The notes under the pieces are model-generated. The model saw only the letters and a program-made list of their open reading frames with translations, had not been told where the DNA came from and searched no databases. From contig NZ_JACOPK010000011.1 in the NCBI RefSeq assembly GCF_014288055.1, positions 25,665 through 89,664 on the forward strand: 64,000 nt of DNA, given 5' to 3'. Shown here one piece after another: positions 24,464 to 31,875 of this stretch; positions within the stretch are counted from its first letter, which is position 1, and every line of letters begins with the position of its first letter. The position numbers and the translations under genes were made by a program. This DNA comes from Agathobaculum hominis. GTDB lineage: Bacteria; Bacillota; Clostridia; Oscillospirales; Butyricicoccaceae.

Positions 24464-24502
24464 TTTTTTCAAAACGGTGTCGTAGACACTGTTTTGAAAA
24501 AA
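24464..24502. repeat. 18-bp inverted repeat between tRNA-Phe and tRNA-Gly
   Basis: TTTTTTCAAAACGGTGTC, a GTA loop, then GACACTGTTTTGAAAAAA, with one G-T pair. The T-run precedes rather than follows the stem, so it is not a standard plus-strand terminator. It may be a processing hairpin or a partial terminator that separates two tRNA pairs. Confidence 0.7.
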
Positions 24503-24560
24503 TTATACCTTTCGGTTAACACTGAAAGATATAAAGCAGGAACGCAACCTGCTAAAAAAT

Positions 24561-24636
24561 GCGGCTGTAGCTCATCTGGTAGAGCGCCACCTTGCCAAGG
24601 TGGAGGTAGCGAGTTCGAGCCTCGTCAGCCGCTCCA
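24561..24636 (+). tRNA. tRNA-Gly (anticodon GCC)
   Basis: 76 bases with encoded CCA. Acceptor GCGGCTG/CAGCCGC, anticodon stem CCACC/GGTGG, loop TTGCCAA. Confidence 0.97.
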
Positions 24637-24639
24637 TAT

Positions 24640-24713
24640 GGTACCATAGCCAAGCGGTAAGGCGTGGGACTGCAACTCCCTGATCCCCAGTTCGATTCTG
24701 GGTGGTACCTCCA
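24640..24713 (+). tRNA. tRNA-Cys (anticodon GCA)
   Basis: 74 bases with encoded CCA. Acceptor GGTACCA/TGGTACC, anticodon loop CTGCAAC. Confidence 0.95.
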
Positions 24714-24714
24714 T

Positions 24715-24746
24715 AAAAGACTGATACTTCGGTGTCAGTCTTTTTT
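24715..24746 (+). terminator. Terminator of the tRNA cluster
   Basis: AAAAGACTGATAC, TTCG tetraloop, GTGTCAGTCTTTT, continuing into further T residues. Confidence 0.9.
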
Positions 24747-24777
24747 GTCGTTCTCCAGAGAAAATGCAAGGAAAATG

Positions 24778-24805
24778 TTGACAAAAATCGGGAAAGTAAT
24801 ATACT
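24778..24805 (+). promoter_or_regulatory. Promoter of the SLH protein gene
   Basis: A perfect TTGACA and TATACT with a 16-base spacer, 53 bases before the start codon. Confidence 0.8.
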
Positions 24806-24857
24806 ATGTTATATACAGGATACGCAAACGTATCCGTAATAAAAGGAGGATACCCCA

Positions 24858-25451
24858 ATGAAAAAATTAAAGAGGATTGCAGCGCTGACCCTTGCAGCGG
24901 CGTGCGCCGCGACTGTGTGCGCCGGTGCGACGTTCACCGATCAGAGCGACATCAAGGTCGACAGCAGGGTGATCGACACGCTGGTCGAGAAAAACGTCAT
25001 CAAGGGCTATGAGAACGGCTCGTTTAAGCCGAATGAGACGGTCTCGCGCGCGGAGATGGCGAAGATGATCTACGTTCTGCGCACGAATGGCGGCACAGAC
25101 GCTGCGACATATGCAGAAAAAATGTCTACAAATTTTAACGACGTAAATAACCACTGGGCAAGCGGCTACATTAAATACTGTTACGCCTATGGCATCGTCG
25201 CCGGCGAATCGAGTACGGTTTTCGCGCCGAATGCCCCCGTAACTACGGTTGAAGCGGCGAAAATGCTGCTGGTATACTCGGGCGTTGATGCAGCGCAGGG
25301 CGGTCTGACCGGTGCACAGTGGAAGGCCAATACGATGAAACTTGCAGATCAGGATGGTCTGCTGAAGGGCGTAGAGGCAGATATTGATGCTCCGCTGCCG
25401 CGTCAGTATGCTGCGCAGATGATTTACAACGAACTGGCGTACAGCTTATAA
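24858..25451 (+). CDS. Secreted S-layer homology (SLH) domain protein
   Basis: A 197-residue exported protein with a signal peptide (MKKLKRIAALTLAAACAATV, cleavage near AGA). The mature part consists of SLH-like repeats: VIDTLVEKNVIKGYENGSFK then PNETVSRAEMAKMIYVL, followed by FNDVNNHWASGYIKYCYAYG and a third, shorter unit. SLH repeats bind pyruvylated cell-wall polymers and hold proteins on the surface. There is no extra functional domain, so this could be a small wall protein in its own right. The promoter and RBS AAAGGAGG are strong, implying high expression. It precedes a two-component system but has its own terminator. Confidence 0.88.
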   Translation: MKKLKRIAALTLAAACAATVCAGATFTDQSDIKVDSRVIDTLVEKNVIKGYENGSFKPNETVSRAEMAKMIYVLRTNGGTDAATYAEKMSTNFNDVNNHWASGYIKYCYAYGIVAGESSTVFAPNAPVTTVEAAKMLLVYSGVDAAQGGLTGAQWKANTMKLADQDGLLKGVEADIDAPLPRQYAAQMIYNELAYSL

Positions 25452-25489
25452 GAAAATACAGCACTCTGATTATAAGAAAATACAGCCTG

Positions 25490-25518
25490 AAAAATCCCCT
25501 CTTTTAAGGGGATTTTTT
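25490..25518 (+). terminator. Terminator after the SLH protein gene
   Basis: AAAAATCCCC and GGGGATTTTT around a short loop, with the T-run included. Confidence 0.85.
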
Positions 25519-25604
25519 CAATCTTAATAAAATCGAAAGAAATTCCCTGCGGAAAACAACAGAAACCTGTGGTAAGATAGAAGCATGGAAAGGGGGAGAG
25601 AGAA

Positions 25605-26300
25605 ATGGAAAAGCTGAAGGTACTGGTGGTGGACGACGACCGCGAGATCGTGGACAGCATCGCGATCTTCCTTCGCGCGGACGGCTATGAGATCGAGAAG
25701 GCGTACAACGGTCTGGAAGCGCTCGACATCGTGATGACACACACGATCCATCTGATCATACTCGACATCATGATGCCCGAGCTGGACGGCATCAAGACGC
25801 TGCTCAAGCTGCGCGAGAGCCGCAACATCCCGGTCATCCTGCTCTCGGCAAAATCCGAGGACGCGGACAAGATCCTCGGTCTGACAGCAGGCGCGGACGA
25901 TTATGTGACCAAGCCGTTCAATCCTTCCGAGCTGGTCGCGCGCGTAAAAAGTCAGCTGCGCCGCTATACGCAGCTCGGCGCGATGCAGAAAACCGCCGCG
26001 CAGATCGTGATACGCGGTCTGGTGCTCGATACCGAGAGCAAAAGCGTAATGGTGGATGGCGAGGCGGTGCGGCTCACGCCGCTCGAGTACAAAATACTGG
26101 AGCTGCTGTGCCGCCATCCGGGCAGGGTCTTTTCGACCGAGGAGATCTACCGACAGGTGTGGAATGACGACATTGTGAGCGATAATGCCATTGCGGTACA
26201 TGTGCGGCACATCCGCGAAAAGATCGAGATCAACCCGAAGGAGCCGCGGTATTTGAAGGTAGTGTGGGGCGTTGGATACAAGATAGAGAGGAGCGAGTGA
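25605..26300 (+). CDS. OmpR/PhoB-family response regulator
   Basis: A 231-residue regulator. The receiver domain begins LKVLVVDDDREIVDSIAIFL, with the phospho-acceptor in LIILDIMMPELDG and the conserved lysine in YVTKPFNPSE. The winged-helix output domain follows (VRLTPLEYKILELLCRHPGR to AIAVHVRHIREKIE). Its gene lies 2 bases before the kinase gene, so they form a pair. The target genes are not known; VanR-like regulators have this overall layout. Confidence 0.94.
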   Translation: MEKLKVLVVDDDREIVDSIAIFLRADGYEIEKAYNGLEALDIVMTHTIHLIILDIMMPELDGIKTLLKLRESRNIPVILLSAKSEDADKILGLTAGADDYVTKPFNPSELVARVKSQLRRYTQLGAMQKTAAQIVIRGLVLDTESKSVMVDGEAVRLTPLEYKILELLCRHPGRVFSTEEIYRQVWNDDIVSDNAIAVHVRHIREKIEINPKEPRYLKVVWGVGYKIERSE

Positions 26301-26302
26301 AA

Positions 26303-28351
26303 ATGAACATCAAGGGGATCTTACGCAGTACGGCAGCAAAATTCATCGCGTTTGCGGGCATTGTGGGGTGCTTCGCGGGCGCACTGTTTCTTACGGAGAA
26401 CACGATAACGGATTTTGCGACCGATAACGGAAGCAACATGGTCTATCGCTTTGAGAGCGATTTTGCCGACTCGTACTACATGCGTCAGCAGCTCAGCATA
26501 ATGTGTGCTCAAATGACGAATGCGTTTGAGGATGGCATGGATGCTGCGGAGTTCAGCAGGCAGCATACGGATTTTGCAGGAAACTATTTCGGCCGTATGG
26601 GCGATAAGACGATTGGCAATGATGCGCTGACCGAAACTGAGGCCAAAAATTCCGCGTTTTACATGATCGCACGGCCGGGTGGCGATGTGGAATCCAACGC
26701 GGAAATTTCCTACGGCTATCCGCTTGAGGTTTACGATGAGGAGACGGACAGTTTCGGCTATTACACCGAGGAGGATGCGGCAGAGGAAGGCTGGAAGTTC
26801 AATAAGTTCCATCCGTACCCGTCTAACACCCTGCTGCTAGTGCGCTTTACGGATGCACAGGCGGCGCCCATCAAGGCCGAATGGGAGACGCAGAAAACGC
26901 AGATTACCGGCGTAATCAATCGGGTTATCGTGCTGATCGTTGTCGCGCTGGCGCTGTTCGTGTATCTGCTGTTCGCCACGGGACGCCGCCCGGAGGACGA
27001 GGAGATTCACTTCGCTACCATCGACCGGCTGCCGGTCGAGGTGAATGTTGTGCTGTTCTGGAGCGTTTTGGGCACTGCGGCAGGCCTGAATATCGCGCTG
27101 ATGAGCGAGCTGCTGAGCGGTTCGGGCGACCTTTCGTTCCTGCTGCTGCCGTCTATCCTGTTTTTTGTCGCGGCGTTCGCGTTTGCGCTCGAGCTAACGC
27201 TGTCGCTCGTGCGCCTGCTCAAGGCCGGCAGCCTTGCCCGCAGGAGCTGGTGCATCCGCGCCTTTCGCTGGTGCTTCAACAAGATCGGCGTGCTGTGCAA
27301 GGGCACGTGGCACGGCCTCGGCAGGCTGCGCCTCGCCTTCACGAAGGCCCTTCTCGGCAATTACAAGACGCGGAACGTCGTGCTGCTCTTTACGGCTTAT
27401 TCGGTCGTTCTTGCCTTCCTCGCGGCTGCGTTCGCAGGAGTGGGCGGCTCGTTTTTTGCGTTCGTGCTCGGCGTCGGATGGTTCCTCGCGGCAGGCTATT
27501 TCCTTATCAGACGCATCGACGGCTTTGACCGTATCGTTGCGGCGCTGCAAAGAATGCGCGGCGGCGACCTCGGCTTCAAGCTGACCGACATGCCGGAGGG
27601 CGTGTTCGCCGAGATGGCAGAGGATCTGGGTTCGCTCGGGGACGGCATGCAGGCGGCGCTTCAGAATGAGGTGCGCGCGGAGCGCATGAAGAGTGAGCTG
27701 ATCACCAACGTCAGTCACGACCTGAAAACGCCGCTCACGAGCATCCTCAGCTATTCCGATCTGCTTAGCCAGCTGGAGCTGACGCCGGAGGAGGCGAACG
27801 ACTACGCGAAGATCATCCATCAGAAGAGCCTGCGGCTGAAAAACCTCACGAGCGACCTGTTCGATATTTCCAAGGTGCAGTCCGGCGTGGAGCAGATGGT
27901 CTGCGAACGTCTGGATGCGGTGACGCTCGTGCGGCAGGCGCTCGCGGAGCAGGAGGCGCAGAACAGCGGTCTGGTGCTCAAGGTGACGCTGCCCGAAAGG
28001 GAGCTGCCCATCTGGGCGGACGGCCGCAAGATGAGCCGCGTGCTGGAAAACCTCATCGGAAACTGCGTCAAATATGCCATGAAGGGCACGCGCGTGTTCG
28101 TATCGCTCGACGCGCGGGACGGGAAAGCGGTCTTTGAGGTGAAGAACACCGCAAACTATGAGATGGACTTCGCCGCCGACGAAATCACGGAGCGCTTCGT
28201 GCGGGGCGACGCCGCGCGCTCGACCGAGGGCAGCGGTCTGGGTCTCGCCATCGCAAAGAGCTACACCGAGGCCTGCGGCGGCATGTTCGAGGTCGAGGTG
28301 GACGGCGATCAGTTTAAGGTGCGCATCAGCTTCCCGGTTTACGGTTTGTAA
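26303..28351 (+). CDS. Membrane sensor histidine kinase with a complex sensor region
   Basis: A 682-residue kinase. The N-terminus has one membrane segment, an outside domain of about 160 residues, and then several further membrane segments between about residues 205 and 400. This is more than the usual two. A HAMP-like region follows, then HisKA with the histidine in ITNVSHDLKTPLTSILSYSD and an HATPase with ENLIGNCVKYAM, and G-boxes GSGLGLAIAKSY. The start is the ATG two bases after the regulator stop; a GTG two codons earlier is also possible. The signal sensed is unknown. Confidence 0.92.
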   Translation: MNIKGILRSTAAKFIAFAGIVGCFAGALFLTENTITDFATDNGSNMVYRFESDFADSYYMRQQLSIMCAQMTNAFEDGMDAAEFSRQHTDFAGNYFGRMGDKTIGNDALTETEAKNSAFYMIARPGGDVESNAEISYGYPLEVYDEETDSFGYYTEEDAAEEGWKFNKFHPYPSNTLLLVRFTDAQAAPIKAEWETQKTQITGVINRVIVLIVVALALFVYLLFATGRRPEDEEIHFATIDRLPVEVNVVLFWSVLGTAAGLNIALMSELLSGSGDLSFLLLPSILFFVAAFAFALELTLSLVRLLKAGSLARRSWCIRAFRWCFNKIGVLCKGTWHGLGRLRLAFTKALLGNYKTRNVVLLFTAYSVVLAFLAAAFAGVGGSFFAFVLGVGWFLAAGYFLIRRIDGFDRIVAALQRMRGGDLGFKLTDMPEGVFAEMAEDLGSLGDGMQAALQNEVRAERMKSELITNVSHDLKTPLTSILSYSDLLSQLELTPEEANDYAKIIHQKSLRLKNLTSDLFDISKVQSGVEQMVCERLDAVTLVRQALAEQEAQNSGLVLKVTLPERELPIWADGRKMSRVLENLIGNCVKYAMKGTRVFVSLDARDGKAVFEVKNTANYEMDFAADEITERFVRGDAARSTEGSGLGLAIAKSYTEACGGMFEVEVDGDQFKVRISFPVYGL

Positions 28352-28368
28352 AATCTTTTCTGCCGCGC

Positions 28369-28396
28369 TTGCAATTTGAAAAACAACCGCTATAAT
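28369..28396 (+). promoter_or_regulatory. Promoter of the cupin gene
   Basis: TTGCAA and a perfect TATAAT, 16-base spacer, 55 bases before the start. Confidence 0.7.
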
Positions 28397-28451
28397 AGGA
28401 AATGATAAGAATGCTGCAAAACAGCGGCGACAGGAAAGGCGGAAATTTATT

Positions 28452-28799
28452 ATGATGACGACTGCAAGCGAGCATAAAATCGACAAGGTAGAGAAGATGG
28501 CCGGCGGCAAGGGTCATGTGATCATCGAGCACCTGCTCGGCGAAGCGGAGCTCGACGGCAAGTGCGGCCTGTACGCGAAGGTAACGATCGAGCCGGGCTG
28601 CACGCTGGGCTTCCACGAGCACCACGGCGAGACCGAGACCTATTACATCCTGAGCGGCGAAGGCTCGTATAACGACGGCGAGAAGTCCTTCCCGGTCAAG
28701 ACCGGCGATGTGACGTTCTGCCCGGACAACAGCGGCCACGCGCTCGACAACACCGGAGACACCGACCTCGTGTTCATGGCGCTGATCATCAAGAAGTAA
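28452..28799 (+). CDS. Single-domain cupin protein
   Basis: A 115-residue beta-barrel protein of the cupin 2 type. The first cupin motif is FHEHHGETETYYILSGEG, with the metal-binding His, His and Glu. The second is GDVTFCPDNSGHALDN, with the last His. Small cupins of this kind are isomerases, oxygenases or sugar-binding proteins, and the sequence does not tell which. It is a single gene with its own promoter and terminator. Confidence 0.85.
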   Translation: MMTTASEHKIDKVEKMAGGKGHVIIEHLLGEAELDGKCGLYAKVTIEPGCTLGFHEHHGETETYYILSGEGSYNDGEKSFPVKTGDVTFCPDNSGHALDNTGDTDLVFMALIIKK

Positions 28800-28812
28800 A
28801 CAAGGTTAAACG

Positions 28813-28848
28813 AAAAGGACGCTTTCTGAAAACGGAAAGCGTCCTTTT
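28813..28848 (+). terminator. Terminator after the cupin gene
   Basis: AAAAGGACGCTTTC pairs with GGAAAGCGTCCTTTT. Confidence 0.88.
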
Positions 28849-28888
28849 CATTTGTCGGAAAAACGCAGTTTTTCGACCGCCTTAAAAC

Positions 28889-29072
28889 AAAAAAGCGAAC
28901 CGGGAGCGGTTCGCTTTCCTGCGCGAAATCGAAAAGGGAGTTTCGATTTCACAAAGAAAAAAGAGTAAAAAGAAAGGAAAAAGAGAGGTGATCTAAGTTA
29001 GGATATGCTGCGCTGGCCGCAGCTGCAAGGATGTATTTTATGGGGGAGCGTTTACTTGCTCTTCCTTTTGAC
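28889..29072 (-). ncRNA. Candidate small RNA on the minus strand
   Basis: On the minus strand a promoter (TTGCAT at 29107-29102, 17 bases, TATACT at 29084-29079) faces a gene-free space. The space closes with an 11-bp hairpin AAAGCGAACCG/CGGTTCGCTTT plus a T-run ending near 28889. The predicted RNA is about 185 bases. It contains hairpins GCTGCG/CGCAGC, GCAAG/CTTGC and GAAATCGAAA/TTTCGATTTC. It also has a pyrimidine-rich stretch starting GATCACCTCTCTTTTTCC that resembles the 3' end of 16S rRNA and could pair with Shine-Dalgarno sequences. I do not recognise a known family. Confidence 0.45.
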
Positions 29073-29254
29073 AAGTTCAGTATAGCGCGAAAGTTGCACA
29101 AATGCAAGCTAAATATTTCGTCATTTCGACTAAATATTCGTTGAGTTAGCGGGTGCTTATTTGACGGCTGAAAATGAGCATATGCAACAAAAATAAAGAG
29201 AAAGGTTCGTACAAAACGCTGTTTGTGAAAGTTGAATAATCGACGGCAGGGGAC
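29073..29254. other. Gene-free spacer between the small RNA and the GntR operon
   Basis: AT-rich, with a near-repeat of CTAAATATTTCGTC and CTAAATATTCGTTG at about 29109-29144. No gene is supported here beyond the promoter elements described. Confidence 0.4.
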
Positions 29255-29282
29255 TTGACAAAGCGTGGATATTGTATATAAT
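29255..29282 (+). promoter_or_regulatory. Promoter of the GntR/ABC operon
   Basis: A perfect TTGACA and a perfect TATAAT, 16-base spacer. The -10 lies inside the palindromic operator. Confidence 0.85.
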
Positions 29283-29295
29283 GAGTATATACAAT
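29271..29295 (+). promoter_or_regulatory. Operator palindrome over the -10 of the GntR operon
   Basis: ATTGTATATA and TATATACAAT form a perfect 10-bp inverted repeat around ATGAG. It covers the -10 box, the expected place for self-repression by a YtrA-type GntR regulator. Confidence 0.8.
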
Positions 29296-29313
29296 AAACG
29301 GAGGAGGGAGAGC

Positions 29314-29694
29314 GTGAACATCATTCTTTCCAACACGGACAGCGCTCCGATCTACGAGCAGATCACGCGGCAGCTCCGGGCGAAGATCGTCTCGGGCGAG
29401 CTTGCGGCAGGGCAGGCGCTGCCGTCCATGCGGCTGCTCGCAAGGGAGCTGCGCATCAGCGTCATCACGACAAAGCGCGCGTATGAAGAACTCGAACGCG
29501 AGGGGCTGATCGTCACGCAGACCGGACGCGGCAGCTTTGTCGCGCAGGTGAGCGGCGCGCGGCTGCGCGAGGAACAGCTCCGCGCCGTAGAGGCGCATCT
29601 GGCACAGGCGGTGCGCGCGGCGAAGCAGGGCGGAGTGACCGCGGAGGAGTTCATGGAGATCGCACAGACGGCTTTTGAGGGGGGAAATCAATGA
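29314..29694 (+). CDS. GntR-family (YtrA subfamily) transcriptional regulator
   Basis: A 126-residue repressor. The winged HTH is visible in PIYEQITRQLRAKIVSGELA, LPSMRLLARELRISVITTKR and YEELEREGLIVTQTGRGSF. The C-terminal part is short, as in the YtrA subgroup, which lacks a large ligand domain and typically controls ABC transporter operons. The start is GTG with GGAGGAGGGAG upstream. It overlaps the next gene by four bases (ATGA). Confidence 0.93.
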   Translation: MNIILSNTDSAPIYEQITRQLRAKIVSGELAAGQALPSMRLLARELRISVITTKRAYEELEREGLIVTQTGRGSFVAQVSGARLREEQLRAVEAHLAQAVRAAKQGGVTAEEFMEIAQTAFEGGNQ

Positions 29695-30536
29695 AGAACG
29701 CACTCGAAATCAGAGGACTGACCAGAAAATACGAAGGATTTGCGCTGGACAGCGTCAATCTGACTCTGCCGCGCGGCTGCGTGATGGGTCTGGTCGGCGA
29801 AAACGGCGCCGGAAAGACGACGCTCATCAAGACTGTTCTCGACCTTGTGCGGCAGGACAGCGGCGAAATTGAGGTGCTCGGCGGACGCGCAGATGATGCG
29901 GCGGTGCGTGAGCGCATCGGCGCGGTGCTGGAGGACGGCGGCTTTCTGAGCACGATGAACGCCGCGCAGGTGGACACGCTGCTCGGCAGAGCCTACCGCG
30001 CATGGGATGGGGCGCAGTTCGCGTCCTATCTCGACCGCTTCGGCATCGAGCGCCGCAAGGCCATCAAGGATTATTCGCGCGGCATGAAAATGAAGCTGTC
30101 CATCGCAGCGGCGCTCTCGCACGGCGCGGAGCTGCTGATTCTGGACGAGGCGACGAGCGGGCTTGACCCGGTCGTGAGGGACGAGGTGCTCGACCTGCTG
30201 TACGATTTCATGCAGGACGAAACGCACGCCGTGCTGCTGTCCAGCCACATCACGAGCGACCTCGACAAGATCGCGGACAATATCACGTTTATCCATCACG
30301 GCCGCATACTGCTGAGTGAGGGACGGGACGAGCTGATCGACCGTCACGGCGTGCTGCGCTGCACGGAGGAGCAGCTGGACGCGCTCGACCCGGACGCAGT
30401 CCGAGCGGTGCGAAAGGGCGCATTTGGCTGCGAGGCACTGGTCAAACGGGACGGCATCCCGGAAAACTGGCCGGTCGAGCCGGTCAGCGTGGAACAGATC
30501 ATGATGTTTCTGACAAAAGGGGAGGAAGTACGATGA
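29691..30536 (+). CDS. ABC transporter ATP-binding protein (YtrB-like)
   Basis: A 281-residue ATPase: Walker A GLVGENGAGKTTLIK near residues 34-48, signature YSRGMKMKLSIAAAL, Walker B ELLILDEATSGLDP, and the switch histidine in LLSSHITSD. A C-terminal extension of about 75 residues follows, as in YtrB-type or BcrA-type exporters. It is translationally coupled to the regulator before it and to the permease after it. The substrate is unknown; related operons answer to cell-wall stress or peptide antibiotics. Confidence 0.92.
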   Translation: MKNALEIRGLTRKYEGFALDSVNLTLPRGCVMGLVGENGAGKTTLIKTVLDLVRQDSGEIEVLGGRADDAAVRERIGAVLEDGGFLSTMNAAQVDTLLGRAYRAWDGAQFASYLDRFGIERRKAIKDYSRGMKMKLSIAAALSHGAELLILDEATSGLDPVVRDEVLDLLYDFMQDETHAVLLSSHITSDLDKIADNITFIHHGRILLSEGRDELIDRHGVLRCTEEQLDALDPDAVRAVRKGAFGCEALVKRDGIPENWPVEPVSVEQIMMFLTKGEEVR

Positions 30537-31189
30537 AAGCGATGCTTTTTGCGGACTGGATGAATATCCGCCGCTCGATGAAGGCGCTTCTGTGGGTATT
30601 CGCCGTCATGGCAGTCTCGGCGTTTGCCTATGGAGGCAGCGCATTCATACCGTTCCTGGTCACGATGCTGTCGGTCATGGGTCCGGCGACACTGATGAGC
30701 ACGGATCACGCCTACGGCTGGGACAGGCTCAGCCTGACGCTGCCGGTCTCGCGGCGCGATATCGTGAGCAGCAAGTTCACGGTCAGCCTTGCGCTTAACG
30801 CCGCGCTGCTGCTGCTCGGTGTGGTTCTGACGATGGTGTTCAGCGCAGTGCACCGCGACGGTTCGCTTGCGGAAAACCTGCTCGGCCTGCTTGGCTGCGA
30901 GGCAGCTGCTCTGCTGCTGATGGGCATCGAATTTGTCCTCATCCTGCGCTTCGGCACGGAACGCGGCCGGTATTTTCTGCTGGGCGTCGTGTGGGTGCCG
31001 ATCATCGCGCTGACCGCGCTGAAAAACCATCCGGCGTTCAACCGTCTGGTACAGGCGGTCGGCGGCATGGACAGCTGGCCCGTGAGCAGGTTCGCGGCAT
31101 TCCTCGCCGGCTGTCTCGCGGTCTGCGGAGCGGTTTACGTCCTCTGCTGGCAGATCGGGATCAAAATTTATCAGAAAAAGGAATTCTGA
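30533..31189 (+). CDS. ABC-2 type permease of the GntR operon
   Basis: A 218-residue membrane protein with about six membrane segments, including LLWVFAVMAVSAFAYGGSAF and AALLLLGVVLTMVFSAV. The segment LSLTLPVSRRDIVSSKF between the second and third segments is typical of ABC-2 permeases of this class. It overlaps the ATPase gene by four bases. It would form the membrane channel with that ATPase. Confidence 0.88.
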   Translation: MKAMLFADWMNIRRSMKALLWVFAVMAVSAFAYGGSAFIPFLVTMLSVMGPATLMSTDHAYGWDRLSLTLPVSRRDIVSSKFTVSLALNAALLLLGVVLTMVFSAVHRDGSLAENLLGLLGCEAAALLLMGIEFVLILRFGTERGRYFLLGVVWVPIIALTALKNHPAFNRLVQAVGGMDSWPVSRFAAFLAGCLAVCGAVYVLCWQIGIKIYQKKEF

Positions 31190-31259
31190 GCAGGCAGGCG
31201 GCAGCCGGCCGGATAATCCTCGCGCTCTCTGCATATGATAAGGCAAAGGAGAGGGGAGA

Positions 31260-31706
31260 ATGGGGATTTTTCTGACCGTGCTGCCGCTTGCTGTCGGCGG
31301 GGCCGCCGCGGTGCTGACGATGGATGCCATGGCGCAGTACAGTGCGCTGCCGCAGCCGCCGTTCGCACCGCCCGCATGGGTATTCCCGGCCGTATGGACC
31401 GTGCTTTATCTGCTGATGGGGGCGGCGAGCCGCAGAGTGCACCGCCTCGGCACACAGGAGAGCCGAAACGCGCTCATGCTTTATTATGTGCAGCTCGCCG
31501 TGCATTTCGTCTGGCCGCTGCTGTATTTCCGGGCGCAGGAGTACGCTGTCGCGTTCTGGTGGCTGCTCCTGCTGCTCGCGCTCGTGCTTGCAGCGCTGTC
31601 AGCGTTTTCCCGCCTCGACAAAGCCGCAGGCAGGCTGCTCATGCCGTATGCGGCATGGCTGCTGTTTGCGGCGTATCTCAATTACAGCATGATGCGGATG
31701 GCATAG
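31260..31706 (+). CDS. tspO: TspO/MBR family membrane protein
   Basis: A 148-residue protein with five membrane segments. The family signature is clear in QPPFAPPAWVFPAVWTVLYLLMG, and the ending WLLFAAYLNYSMMRMA carries the conserved ALNY-type motif. TspO proteins bind porphyrins and related compounds and are linked to stress responses. The RBS AAGGAGAGGGGAG precedes the ATG. It lies 70 bases after the permease gene and may share its transcript. Confidence 0.93.
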   Translation: MGIFLTVLPLAVGGAAAVLTMDAMAQYSALPQPPFAPPAWVFPAVWTVLYLLMGAASRRVHRLGTQESRNALMLYYVQLAVHFVWPLLYFRAQEYAVAFWWLLLLLALVLAALSAFSRLDKAAGRLLMPYAAWLLFAAYLNYSMMRMA

Positions 31707-31789
31707 ACCAATATGCCGAATGCAGCAGAAATGCAACATAATGAACGAGCGCAGGCGTAAAGTTTGCGTTTATTTTTCATCCTTTGGAA

Positions 31790-31818
31790 TTGACAGGATG
31801 CGCTCCTGCTGATACACT
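31790..31818 (+). promoter_or_regulatory. Promoter of the Na/Pi cotransporter gene
   Basis: TTGACA, a 17-base spacer and TACACT, 58 bases before the start. Confidence 0.6.
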
Positions 31819-31875
31819 TAAAATGTATGCGTTTCGTAAAGAGATAATTTAGAGAATGTGAAACGGAGGAAGCGT

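Noticed and set aside
29009..29086. 26-codon hydrophobic frame starting MLRWPQLQGC as a type I toxin
   Set aside because: Spacing to the AGAGAGGTGATC site is long and no plus-strand promoter is seen. It is kept only as an alternative reading in the small-RNA finding.
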